Positions 48,125-56,644 of a stretch of DNA of 64,000 bases are shown here, in pieces. The translations under genes and the position numbers were made by a program. Position 1 is the stretch's first letter. The number at the start of each line of letters is the position of its first letter. Source of the stretch: Arthrobacter sp. Marseille-P9274 (GTDB lineage: Bacteria; Actinomycetota; Actinomycetes; Actinomycetales; Micrococcaceae); assembly GCF_946892675.1 (NCBI RefSeq), contig NZ_CAMPOV010000001.1:470033-534032 (forward strand). Reading direction: 5' to 3'. The notes beneath the pieces are model-generated. The model was not told the DNA's origin. It was given only the letters and a program-made list of their open reading frames with translations, and searched no databases.

Positions 48125-48173
48125 TGAAGTTTACTGGAGGAAGATCACATGTGACACTGGCTACACCCGTGTA
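48125..48173 (+). promoter_or_regulatory. Candidate regulatory region of the MHS transporter gene
   Basis: TGAAGTTTACTGGAGGA (48125-48141) matches the P450 upstream motif. It is followed by the 10-base palindrome TCACATGTGA (48145-48154) and the dyad TACAC-CC-GTGTA (48162-48173). They sit in the LysR-MFS divergent gap, upstream of the ATG at 48218. Confidence 0.4.
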
Positions 48174-48217
48174 ACACCTCAGGCCATGGCGACATGGCTC
48201 CTGGATAAGGAAACTTC

Positions 48218-49612
48218 ATGAGCAATTCCGTTCGCGCGCACTCCGCTGCCGCCAATCAGCGGCGCGTGGCTTTTGCCACCATCGTCGGCACCACGGTGGA
48301 GTGGTACGACTTCTTCATCTACGCCACGGCCGCCGGCCTCGTCTTCGCCCAGCTGTTCTTCGAGCCCGCAGGCTCCCAGATCGGCCTGCTGCTCTCCTTC
48401 GCCTCGGTGGGCATCAGCTTCCTCTTCCGGCCGCTGGGCGCCTTCCTGGCCGGCCACTACGGGGACAAGATCGGCCGCCGCGCCATGCTCGTCCTGACGC
48501 TGCTGCTCATGGGCGGCGCGACGACCCTGATCGGCGTCCTGCCGACCTTCGAAACCGCGGGCGTCATGGCACCCGTGCTGCTGCTGCTGCTCCGCATCGT
48601 CCAGGGCATCTCCGCCGGCGGCGAATGGGGCGGCGCGGTCCTGATGGCCGTCGAGCACGCCCCGAAGAACCGCCGCGGCCGCGCCGGGTCCTTCCCGCAG
48701 CTGGGTGTCCCGCTGGGCATGCTGCTCGCCTCCGGCATTACCGCACTCATGACCGGCGTCATCTCCCCCGGCGACGCCTTCCTCGAGTGGGGCTGGCGCG
48801 TTCCGTTCCTGCTCAGCTTCGTGCTGATCATCGTCGGCTACATCGTCCGCCGGACCGTTGACGAGAGCCCGGTCTTCCAGGAGATCGCCGAGAAGAAGCA
48901 GCAGGCGAAGGCTCCCGCCGCCGAACTCTTCAAGAAGCACTGGCTGCTGGTCATCCTGGCCGCCCTGGTCTTCGCGGGCAACAACGCGGCCGGCTACATG
49001 GCCACCGGCGGTTTCATCCCGAGCTACGCCACCAGCGACGCGGTCGGCCTGGAGCGCACCGACGTGCTGCTGGCCATCACCTTCGCGGCCGCCATGTGGT
49101 TCGTCTTCACCGCGCTGGCCGGCATCCTGTCGGACAAGATCGGCCGCAAGAAGACCTACTTGATCGGCTTCTCCGCGCAGCTGCTGGCGGTCTTCCCGCT
49201 GTTCTGGCTGATCAACACCGGGTCGCTGCCGATGCTCTACCTGGCGCTCGGACTGTTCACCGTCGGGCTGGGCCTTGGCTATGGCCCGCAGGCCGCCTGG
49301 TACAGCGAGATCTTCCCGGCCTCGGTGCGCTTCTCCGGCGTGTCCATCTCCTACGCCCTCGGCGCGATCCTGGGCGGCGCCTTCGCCCCGACCATCGCCA
49401 CAGCCCTGGTGCAGGCCACCGGCACCAGCACCGCGGTCTCGGTCTACCTGTTCGTCATGACGGCCGTTTCCATCGCCGCCGTGCTGATCCTGCGTGACCG
49501 CCCGGGCATCGACCTGAGCATCAAGAACCAGGCCGAGCAGGAAGTCGGGGCGACCATCTTCGACACCCGCCGCGCCGCCGCCTACGAAGAGCCGGTAAGG
49601 GCCGACGCCTAG
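48218..49612 (+). CDS. MFS transporter, metabolite:H+ symporter (MHS) type
   Basis: This 464-residue membrane protein has twelve predicted helices. The MHS signature start is AFATIVGTTVEWYDFFIYATAAG, followed by RPLGAFLAGHYGDKIGRR, RIVQGISAGGEWGGAVLM, and the central loop RRTVDESPVFQEIAEKKQ. The second half repeats the pattern DKIGRKKT. MHS members import organic acids such as shikimate, proline/betaine, 2-oxoglutarate or aromatic acids by proton symport. Position beside the P450 system and a LysR suggests it brings in that system's substrate. Confidence 0.93.
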   Translation: MSNSVRAHSAAANQRRVAFATIVGTTVEWYDFFIYATAAGLVFAQLFFEPAGSQIGLLLSFASVGISFLFRPLGAFLAGHYGDKIGRRAMLVLTLLLMGGATTLIGVLPTFETAGVMAPVLLLLLRIVQGISAGGEWGGAVLMAVEHAPKNRRGRAGSFPQLGVPLGMLLASGITALMTGVISPGDAFLEWGWRVPFLLSFVLIIVGYIVRRTVDESPVFQEIAEKKQQAKAPAAELFKKHWLLVILAALVFAGNNAAGYMATGGFIPSYATSDAVGLERTDVLLAITFAAAMWFVFTALAGILSDKIGRKKTYLIGFSAQLLAVFPLFWLINTGSLPMLYLALGLFTVGLGLGYGPQAAWYSEIFPASVRFSGVSISYALGAILGGAFAPTIATALVQATGTSTAVSVYLFVMTAVSIAAVLILRDRPGIDLSIKNQAEQEVGATIFDTRRAAAYEEPVRADA

Positions 49613-49638
49613 CAGCGCCGCCGGAGCGCCAATCAGCG

Positions 49639-49680
49639 GATGGCTCCCGTCCAGTTCCTGAGAACCGGACGGGAGCCATC
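49639..49680. terminator. Bidirectional hairpin between the MHS and debranching genes
   Basis: Perfect 14-base arms GATGGCTCCCGTCC (49639-49652) and GGACGGGAGCCATC (49667-49680) extend inward through GTTC-CTGA-GAAC. The hairpin lies between two convergent stops and can serve both. Confidence 0.75.
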
Positions 49681-49745
49681 TGCGTTGTGGAGGTTGAGTT
49701 CGACGGCGGCGAGCGCACCGCTTCCAGGCGCTGCGGAACTCCGTC

Positions 49746-51845
49746 TCAGCGGTCAGCGCCCTCACCCTGGCTGGACAGATGGGAGGTGTCGACGCGACCG
49801 CGTCCAAATGCGTCGATTCGTCCCCAGCGCCCCGCGATATCGAGCAGCTCCAGCCGGCCGATGGCCATCGGGAGCGCCGGATCCACCACCAGATGGTCGC
49901 CCACCGGTTCGAGGCCGAGCATGGTGCGCAGGAACAGCAGCGGTGCGCCGGTGGACCATGCCTGGGGGCTGCAGGCGGTGGGGTATTGCACCGGGTACTT
50001 CGTCATCGACCGCGGGTAGCCGCCGAAGGCTTCGGGCAGGCGTCCGTCAAAGTACCCGGAGGCCTCGAGGTTGCCGGCTGCGACCGCGGCAGCCTCGTCC
50101 TTAAAGCCGTAGCGGCGCAGTCCCCAGGCGATGAACGAGTTGTCGAAGGGCCAGATTGTCCCGTTGTGGTAGCCGATCGGGTTGTACCGGCTCTCCCCCA
50201 CGGCAAGGGTGCGGATGCCCCAGCCTGAGAAAAGCCGGTCACTCATCAGATGTCCGGCGACGGCCTTGGCCTTCGACTCGTCGACGATGCCGCTCCAGAG
50301 GAGGTGCCCGTTGTTCGAGGTCAGCGAGTCGACCTGCCGCCCGTCGGCATCGAGGGCGATCGCAAAGTACTCGCCGTCGGCGACCCAGAAGTCCCGGTTG
50401 AAGCGCTGCTTCAGCTCGGCAGCCTGCTTTTCGAGCCGGCTCGCGAATACGGGATCGTGCCACACCTCGCGTGCCAGCCGGGCGCCGCGCATCTTGGCGT
50501 CATAGGCGTAGCCCTGCAGCTCGCAGGTGGCACGCGGGAAGCCGGGCAGCGTGCCGTCCCGGAAGGAGATCGAGTCCCAGGAGTCCTTCCAGCACTGGTT
50601 TTCAAGGCCGGTCTCGGCGTTGCGCCGCTCGTAGGAGATGTAGCCGTTGCCCTGGAGGTCGGCGTAGGCGTCGATCCAATGCAGCGCGGCGCGGGCTTCG
50701 CCCTCGAGCTCGCGGACGAGGTCCGTGTCTCCCGTCCACCGCTCATATTCGTCCAGCAAGACCACGAACAGCGGCGTGGCGTCGGCAGTGCCGAAGTACG
50801 GGGAGTGCGGACGCTCCTCGAACGCGGTCATCTCGCCGTAGCGCATCTCATGCAGGATCCGCCCGGGATCCTCGTCGCGGAAGTCATCGATGCGGGTGCC
50901 CTGGCGCAGCCCGAGCTCGCGCAGCGTCGTCGCCGCCAGCCCCGCGGTGAAGGGCAGTGCCTGCAGGCTCGTGAAAATGCTGTCGCGCCCGAACATGGTC
51001 ATGAACCACGGCAATCCTGCAGCGGGCAGGCTGTTGCCGCCGGCCGTCAGCGGGGAGAAGCGGAGCGCGGCCAGATCCACAAGGCTGCGGCGGTAGGTCC
51101 TCTGCAGTGTTTCCCAATCACACTCGAGCCGCGGGGCCTCCTCGAGCCAGCGGGCGAGGTTCCGTGCCATGTCCGGGATCGGCCGCTTCACCTGGTCCTC
51201 GAGCGTCCGGGCTGCGCCCCCGATTTCCTGTCCGGGCTCCGCAATCTGCTGTCCCAGCATTTGGATGGCGACATCGAGCTCGGTCGTCCAGGTCGCGTGC
51301 GGGGCGATCGTGATCGTGAACGTCAGCCCGCCCTCGTCGAATGCGCACGGCTGCGACGACGAGATCGCCGTCGACCGCGCATAGGTGCCGCGCCGGTACA
51401 GCAGGAGCAGCGAGCTTCCGCCTGCCTGCCTCGCATAGGACCCCTGCTTCTGCAGCGTGTCCTTGACCTCGAACAAATCCGCGAAGTCGGAATCGGCGTC
51501 GATCCGCACCCTGAGGTCGACCGGCGCGTCATCGTGATTCAGGATCGCGAGCACTTCGTGGAAGCCGTTGCCGACCGAACGCTGGCGGATCACCGACAGC
51601 GTCGCGTTCACATAGACGCTCCCTACCCCGGGGACGAGGAAGAACCGGGCCTCAAAATACTGCAGGTCGTCGGTCGACAGCGACATCAGACGGTCGCCGT
51701 TGACGGTCAGCACCCATTTGGACAAGAACCGGGTGTCGAACGAGAACAGCCCCGTCGGGTCCGATGGCGAGGCCTCGACATCGCCCCGCGCGTCGCTGAC
51801 GACGAAAGTGTTGCCGTTGAGGATCTTCACCATACCGTCGCTCAT
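49746..51845 (-). CDS. Glycogen debranching-type amylo-alpha-1,6-glucosidase (GDE_N bis domain)
   Basis: This 699-residue protein has an N-terminal beta-rich GDE_N_bis domain over about 200 residues (VVSDARGDVEASPSDPTGLFSFDTR). It is followed by an (alpha/alpha)6 barrel typical of trehalase/GH15/GH63-like glucosidases (GLPWFMTMFGRDSIFTSLQAL, MRYGEMTAFEERPHSPYFGTAD, ENQCWKDSWDSI, IGYHNGTIWPFDNSFIAWGL, CSPQAWSTGAP). Acidic residues in GRDS and CWKDSWDS are candidate catalytic sites. It probably trims alpha-glucan or a glycoside. The ATG at 51845 overlaps the preceding stop (TGATG) with AGGAG before it. Confidence 0.9.
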   Translation of the reverse strand: MSDGMVKILNGNTFVVSDARGDVEASPSDPTGLFSFDTRFLSKWVLTVNGDRLMSLSTDDLQYFEARFFLVPGVGSVYVNATLSVIRQRSVGNGFHEVLAILNHDDAPVDLRVRIDADSDFADLFEVKDTLQKQGSYARQAGGSSLLLLYRRGTYARSTAISSSQPCAFDEGGLTFTITIAPHATWTTELDVAIQMLGQQIAEPGQEIGGAARTLEDQVKRPIPDMARNLARWLEEAPRLECDWETLQRTYRRSLVDLAALRFSPLTAGGNSLPAAGLPWFMTMFGRDSIFTSLQALPFTAGLAATTLRELGLRQGTRIDDFRDEDPGRILHEMRYGEMTAFEERPHSPYFGTADATPLFVVLLDEYERWTGDTDLVRELEGEARAALHWIDAYADLQGNGYISYERRNAETGLENQCWKDSWDSISFRDGTLPGFPRATCELQGYAYDAKMRGARLAREVWHDPVFASRLEKQAAELKQRFNRDFWVADGEYFAIALDADGRQVDSLTSNNGHLLWSGIVDESKAKAVAGHLMSDRLFSGWGIRTLAVGESRYNPIGYHNGTIWPFDNSFIAWGLRRYGFKDEAAAVAAGNLEASGYFDGRLPEAFGGYPRSMTKYPVQYPTACSPQAWSTGAPLLFLRTMLGLEPVGDHLVVDPALPMAIGRLELLDIAGRWGRIDAFGRGRVDTSHLSSQGEGADR

Positions 51846-52240
51846 CACGCGCTCCTGGTGCCTGCGGTCGGGTCCCACCCTCGGGGCGGGGCGGGGAGAA
51901 TCCGCTGGATAGCCCACATCAACTCGAGATCGCCATGGCAGGCCAGCTCACCACGCAGGACAGCAGCCATGAAGTTCATGCGGCCGGCGACGAGTTCCCT
52001 GAAGACCGGAACTTCACCGCGAACCGTGCAGTCGGCCGGGGACGCATCGCGTGCCACGGTGAGCCTGCCCTCATCGATAACCACGAGCCTGGGTTCCACG
52101 CTCGGCCCGTCCACAAGATCGAACCGGACCCGCCCGGAGACCTTGCGCAATAACGGTTCGTCGCCGCGCTGCCCGAGTTCGTCGAAGAACCTGGCCACGT
52201 GATCGTCCGTTGCTGCCGCCTGCGATGCCGAATTCGTCAT
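51845..52240 (-). CDS. SCP2-like sterol-transfer-fold protein
   Basis: This 131-residue protein has the SCP-2 fold pattern: VSGRVRFDLVDGP, RLVVIDEGRLTVARDASPADCTVRGEVPVFRELVAGRMN split by short turns, and AVLRGELACHGDLELMWAIQRIL. This fold binds lipids or other hydrophobic ligands. AAGGAG lies eight bases before the ATG at 52240, which favours it over a GTG 18 bases upstream. It is coupled through TGATG to the debranching gene, an association I cannot explain from known pathways. Confidence 0.8.
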   Translation of the reverse strand: MTNSASQAAATDDHVARFFDELGQRGDEPLLRKVSGRVRFDLVDGPSVEPRLVVIDEGRLTVARDASPADCTVRGEVPVFRELVAGRMNFMAAVLRGELACHGDLELMWAIQRILPAPPRGWDPTAGTRSA

Positions 52241-52384
52241 GCGATCATCTCCTTCCACCCAGGAGAAACCGGCGGGATGGGCCGGCAGAGTGGGTCACCC
52301 GCCCATACTGCCTGCCCTCACGCGCGGACACATCATCCGATGCGGATGAACGCAGCGGACCCCGGCGCCGGCAAGGTAAAACAG

Positions 52385-52415
52385 GGGGACGTACTCCTGG
52401 CAGGAGTACGTCCCC
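52385..52415 (-). terminator. Terminator downstream of folD
   Basis: Near-perfect 15-base arms GGGGACGTACTCCTG and CAGGAGTACGTCCCC are separated by one base, so the loop takes up a few paired bases. On the minus strand the stem is followed by CTGTTTTACC. It lies 38 bases past the folD stop. Confidence 0.8.
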
Positions 52416-52452
52416 TTCGCTCGTCTGAGGCCTTCCGTGGCCTGCGGGCAGC

Positions 52453-53355
52453 TCAGCGGGCCTGGCGCTCGGCCGCCTCCACGACGTTGGCCAGCAGCAT
52501 CGCCCTGGTCATCGGGCCGACGCCGCCGGGGTTGGGCGAGATCCAGCTCGCCACTTCCCTGGCTTCGGGATCGACGTCGCCGGTGACCTTGGCCTTGCCG
52601 GTTTCCTCATCCTCCACGCGGCTGACTCCGACATCGAGCACGATCGCGCCGGGCTTGATGTCATCGCCCTTGATCATGTGCGGCATGCCGGCCGCGGCGA
52701 TGACCACGTCGGCCTGGCTCAGCTCGGCGGCCAGGTCCTCCGTTCCCGTGTGGGCGAGCGTGACGGTGGCATTGATCGAGCGGCGGGTGAGCAGCAGGCC
52801 GAGCGGGCGCCCGACCGTGACGCCGCGGCCGACCACGAGCACCTTCTTGCCCTTGAGGTCGATGTCATGGCGCAGCAGCAGCTCCACGCACCCGTGCGGC
52901 GTGCAGGGCAGCGGCGAATCGAGCGGCTCGTTCACGTTGAGCACCAGACGCCCCAGATTGGTCGGGTGCAGGCCGTCGGCGTCCTTGGCCGGGTCGATCC
53001 GCTCCAGGATGGCGTTGGTGTCGATGTGCTTGGGCAGCGGCAGCTGCACGATGTAGCCGGTGCAGGCCGGATTGCCGTTCAGCTCGTCCAGCACCGCTTC
53101 CAGCTCAGCCTGCGAGACGTCCGCGGGAAGGTCGCGGCGGATGGACTCGATGCCCACCTCCGCGCAGTCGCGGTGCTTGCCGGCCACGTACCACTGGCTG
53201 CCGGGGTCCTCCCCGACCAGCACAGTGCCCAGCCCCGGCGTGATGCCCTTGGCCTTCAGTGCCGCCACGCGCTCGGCGAGCTCGGACTTGATCGTCGCCG
53301 CGGTTGCCTTGCCGTCCAGGATCCGGGCCGGCTGCGGGGTTGTGTACAGGTTCAT
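52453..53355 (-). CDS. folD: Bifunctional methylene-THF dehydrogenase/methenyl-THF cyclohydrolase
   Basis: This 300-residue NADP enzyme interconverts methylene-, methenyl- and 10-formyl-THF. Conserved parts are [17 protein letters not shown] with the following YVAGK (Tyr and Lys of the cyclohydrolase site), [61 protein letters not shown] and [12 protein letters not shown]. The ATG at 53355 overlaps the glyA stop (TGATG), so the two are coupled in the order glyA-folD. It is cytoplasmic and supplies formyl groups for purines. Confidence 0.96.
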   Translation of the reverse strand: MNLYTTPQPARILDGKATAATIKSELAERVAALKAKGITPGLGTVLVGEDPGSQWYVAGKHRDCAEVGIESIRRDLPADVSQAELEAVLDELNGNPACTGYIVQLPLPKHIDTNAILERIDPAKDADGLHPTNLGRLVLNVNEPLDSPLPCTPHGCVELLLRHDIDLKGKKVLVVGRGVTVGRPLGLLLTRRSINATVTLAHTGTEDLAAELSQADVVIAAAGMPHMIKGDDIKPGAIVLDVGVSRVEDEETGKAKVTGDVDPEAREVASWISPNPGGVGPMTRAMLLANVVEAAERQAR

Positions 53356-54638
53356 CACCACTCCTCATGTCCCGGGTAAAGCGGGAACTCTTGCGTCAGT
53401 TTGGTTACGCGGTTGCGCAGTTCTTCGACATCGGCGCCGCCCTTCAGCGCGGCGGCGATGATGTCGGCCACCTCGGTGAACTCGGCCGCGCCGAAGCCGC
53501 GGGTCGCCAGCGCCGGCGTGCCGATCCGCAGGCCGGACGTGACCATCGGCGGCCGCGGGTCGAACGGCACCGCATTGCGGTTGACCGTGATCCCCACGGA
53601 ATGCAGCAGATCCTCGGCCTGCTTGCCATCCAGCTGCGAGTTGCGCAGGTCCACAAGCACCAGGTGCACGTCCGTGCCGCCGGTCAGTACGGAGACGCCC
53701 GCCTCGGCAACGTCCGGCGCGGTCAGCCGGTCGGCCAGGATGCGGGCGCCTTCCAGCACCCGCTCCTGCCGCTGCTTGAACTCCTGGCTGCCCGCGATCT
53801 TGAAGGCCACGGCCTTGGCCGCGATGACGTGCATCAGCGGTCCGCCCTGCTGGCCCGGGAACACATTGGAATTGATCTTCTTGGCCATCTCCTGCTTGCC
53901 GAGGATCACGCCCGAGCGCGGGCCTGCGAGGGTCTTGTGCACCGTGGACGTAACGACGTCGGAGTGCGGCACCGGACTCGGGTGCAGGCCGGCGGCCACC
54001 AGGCCGGCGAAGTGCGCCATGTCGGTCCAGAGGTACGCGCCGACCTCGTCGGCGATCGAGCGGAAAGCTTCGAAGTCCAGGTGGCGCGGGTAGGCGGACC
54101 AGCCGGCGATGATCACGTTGGGCCGCTCGGCCAGCGCCTGCTCGCGGACCTTATCCATGTCAACGCGGAAGGTCTGTGGGTCCACCTCGTAGGCGGCGAC
54201 GTGGTACAGCTTGCCGGAGAAGTTCAGCTTCATGCCGTGCGTCAGGTGCCCGCCGTGGGCCAGGGACAGCCCCATGATCTTGTCGCCCGGGTTGATCATC
54301 GCGGCCAGCGCGGCGGCGTTGGCCTGCGCGCCGGCATGCGGCTGCACATTAGCGAACTCCGCGCCGAAGAGGGCCTTGACCCGCTCGATCGCCAGGTTTT
54401 CCGCCACGTCCACGTGCTCGCAGCCGCCGTAGTAGCGGCGCCCCGGGTACCCCTCGGCGTACTTGTTGGTCAGCACCGAGCCCTGGACTTCCAGCACCGA
54501 GCGCGGCGCGAAGTTCTCCGAGGCGATCATTTCCAGCGTGTCGCGCTGGCGGCCGAGCTCGGCGTCGAGGACGGCGGCGATTTCGGGGTCTACCTCAGCT
54601 AAGGGCAGATCGGTGACTGGCAGGGTGGAAGACGTCAC
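53355..54638 (-). CDS. glyA: Serine hydroxymethyltransferase
   Basis: This 427-residue PLP enzyme converts serine plus THF to glycine plus methylene-THF. Landmarks are [50 protein letters not shown], the PLP-Lys region [16 protein letters not shown] near residue 230, and [19 protein letters not shown]. Length is as usual. It is the first gene behind the ZTP riboswitch and feeds FolD. Confidence 0.98.
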   Translation of the reverse strand: MTSSTLPVTDLPLAEVDPEIAAVLDAELGRQRDTLEMIASENFAPRSVLEVQGSVLTNKYAEGYPGRRYYGGCEHVDVAENLAIERVKALFGAEFANVQPHAGAQANAAALAAMINPGDKIMGLSLAHGGHLTHGMKLNFSGKLYHVAAYEVDPQTFRVDMDKVREQALAERPNVIIAGWSAYPRHLDFEAFRSIADEVGAYLWTDMAHFAGLVAAGLHPSPVPHSDVVTSTVHKTLAGPRSGVILGKQEMAKKINSNVFPGQQGGPLMHVIAAKAVAFKIAGSQEFKQRQERVLEGARILADRLTAPDVAEAGVSVLTGGTDVHLVLVDLRNSQLDGKQAEDLLHSVGITVNRNAVPFDPRPPMVTSGLRIGTPALATRGFGAAEFTEVADIIAAALKGGADVEELRNRVTKLTQEFPLYPGHEEW

Positions 54639-54754
54639 GGTTTCTCCTGGGAATGGAAGCAGTTGTGCTAAAGGTCAGGCTACCGGTTGTGCCTGCGCCG
54701 CCGCATGATCCATGTCACGGGCGCGCAATCATGACCGGCCGGACATGACCCTCG

Positions 54755-54852
54755 GCCCAGGCGTGCGATCCGTGGTCTGCGCTGTGCCGGCTTGCGGTTG
54801 CCCGCCGGCCGCCGCTTCCTGATGGTGCCCCATCTAACGCCAGTCGCGGCGT
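54755..54852 (-). promoter_or_regulatory. ZTP (pfl) riboswitch upstream of glyA-folD
   Basis: On the minus strand the leader begins with the conserved CGCGACTGGCG, followed by a small hairpin GATGG-GGCA-CCATC and AGGAAGCG. A GC-rich stem-rich linker follows, then CGCACGCCTGGGC, which forms the pseudoknotted 3' part. This is the ZTP/pfl layout known upstream of glyA, folD and purH in actinobacteria. It senses ZMP/ZTP when 10-formyl-THF is short. The aptamer begins three bases after the upstream MDR gene ends, so the promoter must lie within that gene or further up. About 115 bases remain before glyA for the expression platform, with no T tract. Confidence 0.85.
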
Positions 54853-54854
54853 TC

Positions 54855-55832
54855 TCATCCTACCGCTATCACCACTTTGCCCTGCACCTGCCCGGCACGA
54901 AGCCGGCCGATGGCCGCCGAAACCTCGCCCAGCGGATACACGCGGTCCACCGCGGGCGCCAGCTTGCCGGATTCGATCAGGTCCTTCAAGTCCTTCAGGT
55001 CCTGCCTGCCCTCTGCCGACATGAGGATGCGCAGCTTCCGGCGGGAGAACGGCGAGAGCAGCAGCGCCCGCAACTGCCGATCGACGCCGCCGAGGATGCG
55101 TCCGCCGCCTTCACCCCCGGCAATGACGAGCGTTCCCCCGGGCGCCAGCGCGCGGCCGAGCCGGCGCAGCGCGCTGTTGCCGGCGATGTCCAGGATGAGG
55201 TCGTAGCGCCCCGTGCCGTCGGCGAAGTCCTCGCGCGCGTAATCGATGACCCGGTCCGCCCCGAGGGAGCGAACCAGCTCCGCTTTGGACGCGCTGCACA
55301 CCCCGGTGACCTCGGCACCCCAGGCCTTGGCCAGCTGTACCGCGAAGGTGCCCACGCCGCCGCCGGCGCCGATGATCAGCACGGCCTGCCCCGGCCGCAG
55401 CTGCCCGGCGTCGCGGAGGCCATGCAGGGCGGCGCAGCCGGAGACAGGCACCGCCGCCGCCACCGAGAAACCGAGGTTCACGGGTTTGAGCTCGAGCCGG
55501 TCCTCGCTTGTACTCGTAAACTCGGCATAGGTCCCGGTCAGCGAGGTGCCGAAGACCTCGTCGCCGGGACGGAACCGTGTGACGTTGCGGCCCACCTCCG
55601 CCACCACGCCGGCGACATCGCGGCCGCGGACCCGCAGCTTGGGACCGCGGAGCCCGAAACCGAACAGCCGCAGCAGGTAAGGCCGTCCCGCCATGAGATG
55701 CCAGACACCGGCGTCGACTCCGGCCGCACGAACCTGCACCAGGACCTCGTTGTCCCCCGGCTCGGGCCTGCCGACGTCCTCCACCCGCAGCACCTCGGAC
55801 TCGCCGTATGCATCCTGCACGATCGCCTTCAT
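54855..55832 (-). CDS. MDR family NAD(P)-dependent oxidoreductase (quinone oxidoreductase-like)
   Basis: This 325-residue zinc-independent medium-chain dehydrogenase/reductase has a GroES-like N-terminal domain (MKAIVQDAYGESEVLRVEDV, then GRDVAGVVAEVGRNVTRFRPGDEVFG). The Rossmann domain has VLIIGAGGGVGTFAVQLAKAWGA-type motif near residue 145. The structural zinc Cys cluster is missing. It is related to enzymes acting on quinones or enones. It overlaps the XRE regulator stop by four bases and is likely in the same operon. Confidence 0.9.
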   Translation of the reverse strand: MKAIVQDAYGESEVLRVEDVGRPEPGDNEVLVQVRAAGVDAGVWHLMAGRPYLLRLFGFGLRGPKLRVRGRDVAGVVAEVGRNVTRFRPGDEVFGTSLTGTYAEFTSTSEDRLELKPVNLGFSVAAAVPVSGCAALHGLRDAGQLRPGQAVLIIGAGGGVGTFAVQLAKAWGAEVTGVCSASKAELVRSLGADRVIDYAREDFADGTGRYDLILDIAGNSALRRLGRALAPGGTLVIAGGEGGGRILGGVDRQLRALLLSPFSRRKLRILMSAEGRQDLKDLKDLIESGKLAPAVDRVYPLGEVSAAIGRLRAGQVQGKVVIAVG

Positions 55833-56059
55833 GATGCCTCCCCCTCTTCAACCGGATACTGGAACACTTCGTCGAGCGGGACCCCGAAGACCCGCGCAAT
55901 CTGGAAGGCCATCTCGAGCGAGGGCGAATAGCGGCCCTGTTCGATGGCGATCACGGTCTGGCGGGTCACTCCGATCCGCTCCGCCAGTTCGGCCTGGGTC
56001 ATCTCGCCGCTGGCGAACCGCAGCCGCCGGATCTCGTTCCTGACCTTCGTCGGCTTCAC
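55829..56059 (-). CDS. Small XRE family helix-turn-helix regulator
   Basis: This 76-residue protein is almost entirely an HTH_3 domain: MTQAELAERIGVTRQTVIAIEQG, then YSPSLEMAFQIARVFGVPLDEVFQY. The GTG at 56059 overlaps the stop of the membrane protein gene (GTGA), with a GTG one codon earlier as alternative. Such short regulators are common beside small membrane proteins, where they control the shared operon. It probably autoregulates the promoter at 56509-56537. Confidence 0.88.
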   Translation of the reverse strand: MKPTKVRNEIRRLRFASGEMTQAELAERIGVTRQTVIAIEQGRYSPSLEMAFQIARVFGVPLDEVFQYPVEEGEAS

Positions 56060-56484
56060 CACGCCGGCAGGCCCCTGCGGTAGGCGGCCAGTTTCGCCAC
56101 GGAGGCGCATGCCGCCGAGAGGCCGAACGCGAGGTAGACCGTGTTGGCGATCCAGAAGTGCGGCGCTTCCGCCATCGCCATGATGAGCGCACCCACGCCG
56201 CCGACGACCAGGAACGACTGCCCGACGTACTCGCCGAACCTGTAGATCTCCCGGTCCCGCTGGTCCTTCCGCGGCGTACCCCTCATCAGCAGCATTCCGG
56301 AGAGAATGTTCAGCAGGATCCCTCCGGCGATGGCTCCGCCGATGCTCCACAGCATGGCGCCCACGTAAGGCACTTCGCTGAGCGGCATCGAGGCCGACCT
56401 GGTGAAAATAACGACGGCGTATGCGCCGTAAGCGGCGATGGTCACCACCAGCATGATCCAGGCGCTTCGTTCCTCCGAACCCAT
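56056..56484 (-). CDS. Four-helix membrane protein paired with XRE regulator
   Basis: This 142-residue integral membrane protein has four hydrophobic helices near residues 9-28, 40-66, 89-105 and 110-130, and a charged cytoplasmic loop (RGTPRKDQRDREIYRFGEYVG). That loop motif, DERD/DQRDREI, is shared by small membrane proteins (DUF2178-like) that sit next to short XRE regulators. Function is unknown. It heads the unit membrane protein-XRE-MDR. Confidence 0.75.
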   Translation of the reverse strand: MGSEERSAWIMLVVTIAAYGAYAVVIFTRSASMPLSEVPYVGAMLWSIGGAIAGGILLNILSGMLLMRGTPRKDQRDREIYRFGEYVGQSFLVVGGVGALIMAMAEAPHFWIANTVYLAFGLSAACASVAKLAAYRRGLPAW

Positions 56485-56508
56485 TTCCGTGCTCCCCCCC
56501 TAGGCCTT

Positions 56509-56537
56509 GATGTAAAAAATAGCTGACATGAGGTCAA
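56509..56537 (-). promoter_or_regulatory. Promoter of the membrane protein-XRE-MDR unit
   Basis: On the minus strand TTGACC (56532-56537) and TACATC (56509-56514) are exactly 17 bases apart in an AT-rich pocket, 25 bases before the ATG at 56484. The pocket around it (A6 and T6 runs at 56515-56557) is distinctly AT-rich for this genome. Confidence 0.55.
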
Positions 56538-56644
56538 GAATCAATGACTTTTTTCGCAGGGGCCCAATCGGCCGGAATATCGCGGACCAACGGCCGGTTG
56601 AACCCATTAGTTGACAGTTCAACATTTATGGAAAGGTCGAACGG

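Noticed and set aside
48179-49807. A 542-codon minus-strand frame opposite the MHS transporter
   Set aside because: Its composition (Glu/Gln/Arg/His-rich) is the mirror of the transporter's hydrophobic codons. There is no family similarity.
56598-56622. Inverted repeat TTGAAC-N13-GTTCAA upstream of the FMO-like gene
   Set aside because: The arms are only six bases with a long spacer, and no regulator that would use such a site is adjacent. It could be chance.
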